DNA from: Lepus europaeus
Taxonomy: Eukaryota; Chordata; Mammalia; Lagomorpha; Leporidae
Length of the DNA stretch: 64,000 nt
Direction of reading: 5' to 3'
Assembly: GCF_033115175.1 (NCBI RefSeq)
Contig: NC_084850.1
Location: 113,877,939-113,941,938, forward strand
The notes under the pieces: model-generated
The model's database searches: none
What the model was told of the DNA's origin: nothing
Seen by the model: the letters and a program-made list of their open reading frames with translations, nothing else
Shown: positions 57,896 through 64,000 of the stretch, in pieces
Layout: each line of letters opens with the position of its first letter
How positions within the stretch are numbered: position 1 is the first letter of the stretch
Program-made: the position numbers and the translations under genes

Positions 57896-59939
57896 ATCAT
57901 GGAATGGCGTGCTGGAGGCTCTGTCCAGTCAATCTTGATGTGCAAGAGATAGCTGTAAGTTTGAACTGCTAGTATCATCTGCCGGAAAAGGAAGAGAACC
58001 AATATTTATTGAAAAAGATACAATGCTTTTATGAATTTAGCACTGGACTGCTGTTATGTATGATTTTCTGTCTTCTTTCCTCTGACTGCCCCTCTTGCAC
58101 TCCCTCCCTTAAATACTTTCCCTAAAGTGATACAGTTAGCCACTCAGAAGAAAAAACTAATCCATCTAGTTCAAGGGTCATTCTTGGCCAGCTTACTAAT
58201 TATTATATGGAACACATAATCCTTGCAAAAATGATTTCCCCAACCTGACAAGGAAGGCAAAGACAGACAAATGGGAGATGTTTAGCATTAATTTTTTTTC
58301 AACAAGTAACAGAAGCTAGAGAGATGTGAAGCAAATAGGATTCATTAATATGTTTATATCAAAGTTTAAGCTAGCACATTAAATCCAATTTTAAGACTTA
58401 GATTTACTTTCCAATCTTTTCTCCAACAAACACATTTTCTACTTAAACTGCTGGGTACTTAGCCTAAATATATATCTGGGGTGGCCACTCTTTTCTTATA
58501 TGTGGCTTTGTAATCATAAGGAATAACCTGAAGGGTAGATAAAATATAACAGCTCCAAAGCAATCAATAGGTTTTAGCACTTTGAGTATCTTCTTTTAGG
58601 TTAAATTGTTCTGCCAAGCTTTTTAGAAAATGGTTGCCACAGTAACCTCAGTAATCCACCTTTTGAGAATCACATATTTTTTTGTTGTTGTTGTTCCGTT
58701 CCTCTGGTGAATTTATTGTTTCTATAGCCTGAGATAGTAGAGGGTAGTTGGGGCTAAATGCTAGGATTTTATATTCGTACTTGGTGGCTCCAAGTGAGAT
58801 AAAGGAAATTATCTTCTACCATGTAGAGTTTGTTTTTTTGGAAAAGGAGAAGGCGGCCCTATATTCACACAGCTGCAGGCTATTAAAATCGAACAGAATG
58901 CAATCAAAATAAATTCTGACATCAGAGCACAACACTTAAGTTCTACTTTGGCTGTGCATACTCATACACAATTATTTGAAAATCAAACATGAACTAAATT
59001 GCTCAAATCAATGGCTAGTTTTAAAACATATTTGTGAATAATTGATTGCATTCTACTATTGATTCAAACTGACTTGTGCACACTGGCCTAGACTTTGATA
59101 ATTATACATAGAAAGAGATGATTCTCTAGCACTCAGAGTGGGTGGTTTTTAAATGAATTTTTAAAAACCCACAAAATTTCCCATAATGACTTTTACCCAG
59201 ATGTTGTTTCATCTGTCATTCTCTTCCTCTGTATCCATCTCTCTTTTAAAGGGTTTATTCAGCTCCTTTCTTTCTTACTAAAAACTTTTATGTTTAAAAT
59301 CAGTTAGCTACCTCCAAAGAATTTTAAAATAAAGTCTTTCTTTGTACATAACTTAAGCAGGAAACCCTGAGCAGTTACAAGAGACAAAATGTTACCATGG
59401 CATGTATCAATGCACAGTTTTCAAGTAGAAAATACAAATAAATCATAAGATATAAGATATTCAGACATTTGGATATTTGGTGATAAGTTTCCCAACACAA
59501 TAGCTTTTTCCCTCTTCAGTCTCTGCACATACATAGTCATGGTGGAAAATAGCAAAAGCCTACTTCTTATTCCAGTTACACAGATGTGTATTTCCATTGT
59601 GACATGCTATTTTTCAGTGGATAACGTAGGGATAGTTTTCACTTTTAGTTCAAGTAAGCTATGGAGCCCAAACAAAACTTTGGCACTTAGAAAATTGAAA
59701 TTATATATTTCATTTGTGCACAATGACTAACTTGTATTTTTTCTATAAATGTTTAATTATAGGTTCATCAGTTGATTTCACATTTTGAAAATATTAATTT
59801 TAGAATATTAAATAGGAACGATGACATTGCTTAAATGTGATTATGTAATCAGTAATTACAATTGCTTATGCAGTAATGTTCACTTCAAAAGGATGTTTCA
59901 CTTATAATCTTGGTTAGAACAAGAGTAAAATTGCCTACT
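57896..59939. other. Unique AT-rich DNA, no gene seen
   Basis: About 2 kb without young repeats. No domain in any frame, so either quiet intergenic DNA or conserved noncoding sequence I cannot judge alone. Confidence 0.5.
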
Positions 59940-59955
59940 AAGAGATAATGGCATT

Positions 59956-60211
59956 ATCCAATGGTAGTTTTTTCACTCGATGTTGCTATATGGGCAAAAT
60001 GTTGAAACCTTTACCTAATATATACTAAATTGATCTTCTGTATACAAAGAGAATTGAAAATGAATCTTTACATGAATGGAAGGGGAAAGGGAGCGGGAGG
60101 GGGGAGGGTTGCGGGCGGGAGGGAAGTTATGGGAGGGGGGAAGCCATTGTAACCCACAAGCTATACTTTGGAAATTTATATTCATTAAATAAAAGTTTAA
60201 TAAAAAAAAAA
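59956..60211 (+). mobile_element. Short 5'-truncated leporid L1 with perfect target-site duplication
   Basis: Only the last ~250 bases of the L1 3'UTR, including the strongest G-rich tract in the window (60080-60141) and 'ttcattaaataaaagtttaa'. It is flanked by perfect 16-base duplicates 'aagagataatggcatt' at 59940-59955 and 60212-60227. Confidence 0.97.
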
Positions 60212-60227
60212 AAGAGATAATGGCATT

Positions 60228-60394
60228 CACTAAACAAGTACTATTCTATAAAACTCCGACCTAACTTACATTTAGGACTATAAAGACATATACTCTTATA
60301 TAATGGACTTTGGCTATTATAATGAGAATTCATTGTATATCATAAAGAATGTGGCATAGGCTTGGACTCTCTGGATAGGTAAATTGATATATAT
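60228..60394. other. Unique DNA, nothing recognised
   Basis: No gene or repeat recognised. Confidence 0.5.
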
Positions 60395-60845
60395 TTTAAA
60401 ACACTTATTTATTTATTTGAAAGGCAGAGTTAGGGCCGGCACCGCGGCTCACTAGGCTAAACCTCCACCTGCGGCGCCGGTACTCCAGGTTCTAGTCCCG
60501 GTTGGAGCACTGGTCCTGTCCCGGTTGCTCCTCTTCCAGTCCAGCTCTCTGCTGTGGCCCGGGAGGGCAGTGGAGGATGGCCCACGTGCTTGGGCCCTGC
60601 ACCTCCATGGGAGACCAGGAGAAAGCACCTGGCTCCTGGCTTTGGATCGGCACAGCGCGCCAGCGGCCATTTGGGGGGTGAACCAATGGAAGGAAGACCT
60701 TTCTCTCTGTCTCTCTCTCTCTCATTGTCTATAACTCTACCTGTCAAACAAAACAAAACAAAACAAAACAAAAAAACCTGAAAGACAGAGTTAGAGAGAG
60801 AGAAAGAGAGAGAGGTCTTCTACCTGCTGGTTCTCTTCTCCAAAG
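60395..60845 (-). mobile_element. Outer 5'-truncated CSINE, reverse orientation, split by inner CSINE
   Basis: Tail half at 60395-60433 and continuation at 60777-60845, ending at 'ctgctggttctcttctcc', where MER5A-like sequence begins. The head half is absent. Confidence 0.85.
60434..60776 (+). mobile_element. Inner young CSINE nested in the reverse CSINE
   Basis: Complete forward copy with a (CAAAA)n-type tail; 'gaaaggcagagtta' before and 'gaaagacagagtta' after are the duplicated target. Confidence 0.94.
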
Positions 60846-60992
60846 TGTGATTCTTAGATCAATAATATCAGAATCATCTGGAAACTTTACAAATTCAAGT
60901 TTTGAATGAGAAAGTTTGGGGGATGAAACCCAGCAATCTGTGTTAACAAGCTTTTCAAGTGATTCTGATGTACCTTCAAGAACCATTGATTA
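60846..60992 (-). mobile_element. MER5A-like hAT DNA transposon remnant
   Basis: 'cagaatcatctggaaacttt', 'acccagcaatctgtgttaac' and 'gtgattctgatgtaccttca' follow MER5A from end to end, diverged. The strand is nominal because the element is nearly symmetrical in the parts I can place. Confidence 0.8.
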
Positions 60993-61705
60993 TGAAGTAT
61001 TCTGTTCCTTCCTGATGGCTATGCAACTATGACACCTGTTTCTCAACAGCAGCCAAATAAAAGGAAGTATAGATTTATTGTTGCGCTTATCAGATTATCA
61101 CTGGTTAAACTGTCGTGATTGATTACCTAACAGTAATGAAGACTTTATAGCCTAAAACATGATTCTGAACATTATGTTACCATGCAGACTACAGGTATAT
61201 CTAGGTTTGTTTTCAAGCCTTGGCTTTATTAGCTATGCTGCCTTGAGAAATTTATTTAATCTATTTTTGTGTCTTGTTTTTTTTCATCAATAAAATGATA
61301 GGAATAGAACTTATCTGATAGAATTGTATGAAATTAATTAAATTAGCATAATGCTCTCAATTCCTGGATCATGAGCTATGTGTAAATACTTGACATCATT
61401 AATACTAAAGGAACACATCAGAAAGAGCAAATAGCTGAGACACAAAAATAAGTCACAATGGAAGGTTGTTGAAAGAACTGAAGGCAGTTAATCAGGACAA
61501 AAAAGACTACGTTACAACTGTCTTTACAAGGCCATGTTGCTTCAGAAAATATTATTGGGCACCAAAAATAGAAGCTATAATAAGCTGATCTTTGTTTTGG
61601 CATAATTATATATAATATTTTAAAGCATATTTCTGATATTAAAATATTGAAAACTCAATAACAATTTACACTGGATATAGCATTGCTGCCCCCAATCCTG
61701 TGTGA
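60993..61705. other. Mostly unique DNA; MIR at about 61205-61415
   Basis: 'tatgctgccttgagaaattt' then 'catcaataaaatgataggaa' is a diverged MIR in forward orientation. No gene seen. Confidence 0.55.
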
Positions 61706-62025
61706 TGTAGTCCATTTTGTTCTGCTATAACAGAATACCTGAGAATGGATTATTTATAAAGAACAAAGATTTATTTCCTCATAGTTCAAAGGCTGAGAAG
61801 TCCAAGATCAAGCTCTGGCATTTGGTGTCTGATGAGGACCTTCTTGCTGTGTCTTCACATGACTAAAGAAAAAGGGCAAAAGTGAGCTATCCAGAAGCTA
61901 CATGAAGCCTCTCTTGTATACTACTTTATCCCATTAATGAAGAAAGAAAAGGTCCTTGTGGCCCTACTTCTTAATAAAACCACTTTAACAACACCTGAGT
62001 TTCAGAGGGGGACACACTTATGCTG
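61706..62025 (-). mobile_element. MaLR-type solo LTR (MST/THE1/MLT group), antisense
   Basis: 'tagtccattttgttctgcta', 'ataacagaatacctgagaat' and 'atttataaagaacaaagatt' are the complement of the 3' end of MaLR LTRs. The remainder follows in weaker form. It is an old nonfunctional LTR with no internal retroviral sequence seen. Confidence 0.82.
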
Positions 62026-62639
62026 TAGCACTCTGTCTTTAGTTTATAACCTTCTCTTAAATGCAACAAAGAAGTTCTTATAATGGGGATGGAGGGGATG
62101 GAGGGGATGGAAGGGTTAGCAAGTGATGATCAACTGAATCTTTAGGAATTTCTAAATTTGATATATAGTCAGTTAAGCAAAGTGTAAGTTTCACTGTCTT
62201 TTTGTGCATTTCACAATTTATGTTGTTGGAAAGACATTCTTTTTTGCTATTCTCACAATAGTATGACACTACATTTTATGTGTTTAAATTGGTGGATAGC
62301 ACAAAGCATGCTGTGGTGGGATTTTACTGAATTCCCGTATAAATACTTAGTAAAGGCCCTCTATTTTAACCCCTTTGAATGAACCTCTATTGTGCAGACT
62401 CCTCAACTTCTGTCAAGACCCTAAAATCTCCCCATGACCATGAAACTTCACAATAGGCTATCTTCAAGATGCTGCTCCAGAACTAAGTCTGGTGTTCATT
62501 TGTTTAATTTGATTTGTCGATCAGGTGCTTAAGACATTGTATAGCACCCAGATTCCAATGTAGATTTTTCTTGATGGCATTTACTGAAAAATAGAAAATA
62601 TTTATTGCTTATTTGTTCAGTACTAAATGGGTACCATCT
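62026..62639. other. Unique DNA; 9-base minisatellite at 62083-62112
   Basis: 'ggggatgga' occurs three times in tandem. Otherwise nothing recognised. Confidence 0.6.
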
Positions 62640-62728
62640 TAATCTGCCTTATTCATTACTGTAAATCCAGTGCCAAGAAGAGACTCTTGGCACAAAAAAG
62701 ATGTAGTATTTGTTGAATTAATGGTGAG
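62640..62728 (+). mobile_element. L2 LINE 3' end
   Basis: 'cattactgtaaatccagtgc' and 'tagtatttgttgaattaatg' match the L2 3' end, diverged. Confidence 0.6.
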
Positions 62729-63073
62729 CCAATAGAGGAGCATAAATATATATATATATTTTTTTCTAAATAGAGATGATCAATTTTTGAAGAATGTGCT
62801 ACATCTAAAATATGGCACGACATTACCAACACAATTGAATGCATGGGAGAGCAACCTGCATGCAGCCAGACTGCCTGCTGGGTGCTGTTCCTGCCACCAA
62901 GGAACTGCAGGCCATTATGTGTGGGGAACCGCAGGCTGGCCACCTGTGAGAACCGCCTCATCTACATAGTTTGCAGCAATCGGTCGACCATAAGACCTAC
63001 GAAAACAACCAGGTGAAACAGTTGAAACAATGAACTCTGCATAAACAACTAGGAGGAACCAGGTGAAATAGAT
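62729..63073. other. Unassigned, GC-richer sequence from 62846
   Basis: 62846-62990 shows a rise in GC but no frame I recognise. A weak N-terminal SUMO-like reading at 63004-63032 was not convincing. It may be retrocopied 5' sequence of the following fragment. Confidence 0.4.
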
Positions 63074-63220
63074 GAAGTTGAGAGGCAGGGCTTGTCACAC
63101 ATTAGATTCAGGTTTGGTGGACAAATAATTAAAGTGGACACACCTACACAGCTGGAGCTGGACAACGAGGACACCATCGACCTGGTCTACCAGCAGGCAA
63201 GGGGCATGAACAATAGCTAG
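63074..63220 (+). pseudogene. SUMO3: SUMO2/3-like processed pseudogene fragment
   Basis: SUMO proteins are small ubiquitin-like modifiers joined to lysines of target proteins through a C-terminal Gly-Gly. In the frame beginning at 63080 the translation reads '[15 protein letters not shown]' and then '[20 protein letters not shown]', which follows the second half of SUMO2/SUMO3 (second beta strand region to the final strand). The frame is open from after a stop at 63050-63052 to TAG at 63218-63220. The N-terminal half is missing and the conserved Gly-Gly is changed to Arg-Gly, so it could not be conjugated. Nucleotide resemblance seems closer to SUMO3 than SUMO2, but this is from memory. No intron interrupts the region, in keeping with a retrocopy; most SUMO pseudogenes in mammals arise that way. 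Confidence 0.72.
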
Positions 63221-63451
63221 CCGGAAGAAGCCTTGAAGGCAATGCTCCTTGCATTTGCTATTGAATAATGAGCACACAACCAGGCCTATCACAAAGGTGT
63301 CTGCAAAAATGGAGGACATGCATCAAAGTGACTTCCTCTGATGTGCTTGCTTCAAGTGTGACTCAAACTTTCTCTGCGGGGACGCATGGACGACTAAAAT
63401 TGGGCCAATAAGAATTGTTGTATTTGTTTAGGTAAGATGGATTAGGAGGAT
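63221..63451. other. Unassigned sequence between the two retrocopies
   Basis: It may contain 3'UTR of the SUMO-like copy. No A-tail is visible and no gene recognised. Confidence 0.4.
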
Positions 63452-63943
63452 TTGGGGGTTTGTCCCTTCCCCTGCCTGCCTCAGCCCCTTGTCCCCACTC
63501 GGGCCACCACGCAGCTTCAGCGGGTCCACTGGCCCTTCTTCTCCATCTATCGCGGCTACCCTGGCAACCACATCGAGCTGGCGGCGCGCGTGGCGAAGGC
63601 GGTGCTCTCCGACGGCCACGACCTCAGCTGGGGCTGCGTGGTGACGCTCGTGACCTTCGCAGGGACGCTTCTGGACAGAGGACCGCCAGTGACCATCCAG
63701 CAGGTGAGGAGGAATGAAATCACCTGGGACTGCCAGCGCTTGGTTGCCTTGCTGTGCGCTCGCCTCACTGGGCAGCACCGTGCCTGGCTGCAGGCTCAAG
63801 GCGGCTGGGATGGCTTTTGTGTCTTCTACCGGACTCCCTTACTACTGACCTTCTGGAAAAGACTGCTGGTACGCACTTTTCTGTCCTGCTTTGTAGCTAC
63901 AGCCTTACTCTTTGCCTGGACGCGCGTGTATCGTGAGTTGTGA
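63452..63943 (+). pseudogene. BCL2L10: BCL2L10-like intronless retrocopy with a 163-codon open frame
   Basis: BCL2L10 (Bcl-B/Diva/Boo/Nrh) is a BCL2-family regulator of apoptosis anchored in ER/mitochondrial membranes. Residues 21-47 of the frame ('QLQRVHWPFFSIYRGYPGNH') match its early helices, 60-78 match BH1 ('VVTLVTFAGTLLDRG'), 110-127 match BH2 ('AWLQAQGGWDGF'), and 141-160 form the hydrophobic C-terminal anchor. The family intron, which by my recollection falls at the GGW/DGF codons, is absent, implying a processed copy. The first ~20 residues are not recognisably BCL2L10, so the N-terminal BH4 region and normal start are missing. The BH1-BH2 linker is about ten codons shorter than I recall for human. 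No internal stop or frameshift occurs downstream. It could be a decaying pseudogene or a retained retrogene; the homology may continue past 63943 into 3'UTR. Confidence 0.85.
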
Positions 63944-64000
63944 ACTGTGGCCCGAGTGGTCACTTCTCCTCTGAGGTTGGGCCTTGTCTCCCCAGTGCTG

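Noticed and set aside
63004-63050. N-terminal half of the SUMO-like copy
   Set aside because: A few residues (lysine, glutamate and two asparagines) resemble the SUMO2/3 start, but similarity stops at once and a stop codon intervenes.

Overview
The window looks like nuclear DNA of a lagomorph, most likely European rabbit (Oryctolagus) or a close leporid. It carries several dozen copies of the lagomorph tRNA-derived C-repeat SINE (CSINE), from old diverged copies to young ones with clean target-site duplications. It also has four pieces of leporid-type L1 with the characteristic purine/G-rich 3'UTR. Older mammal-wide repeats (MIR, L2, MER5A-like hAT, L1M, a MaLR LTR) are scattered between them. 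Family names are from memory and by-eye matching; no database was searched.

From 1 to about 62.7 kb I find no host protein-coding gene, no tRNA or rRNA gene and no CRISPR. The open frames there are short and lie in SINEs, in L1 or in AT-rich unique DNA. Landmarks are: a nested SINE complex with an inverted duplication (10.3-15.6 kb); a cluster of SINEs and microsatellites (19-21.6 kb); SINEs mixed with old L1 (23.3-26.7 kb); a long old L1 on the minus strand (39.9-43.8 kb) abutting a young plus-strand L1 (43.8-45.9 kb); tail-to-tail L1 3' ends (48.3-50.0 kb); a near-perfect 42-bp hairpin (51.32-51.41 kb); a local direct duplication (53.87-54.66 kb); and a probable minus-strand retroviral-type LTR (about 55.0-56.7 kb).

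The last 1.3 kb differs: it is GC-richer and holds two host-gene derived sequences on the plus strand. One is a short SUMO2/3-like pseudogene fragment (63.07-63.22 kb). The other is a BCL2L10-like sequence (63.45-63.94 kb), apparently an intronless retrocopy. It lacks the N-terminal part but keeps an open frame covering the BH1, BH2 and C-terminal membrane-anchor regions.

The genes do not form a working system. The value of the window is as a record of retrotransposition: nested insertions, internal empty sites, an inverted duplicate that preserves a pre-insertion sequence, and a retrocopy with a surviving reading frame.
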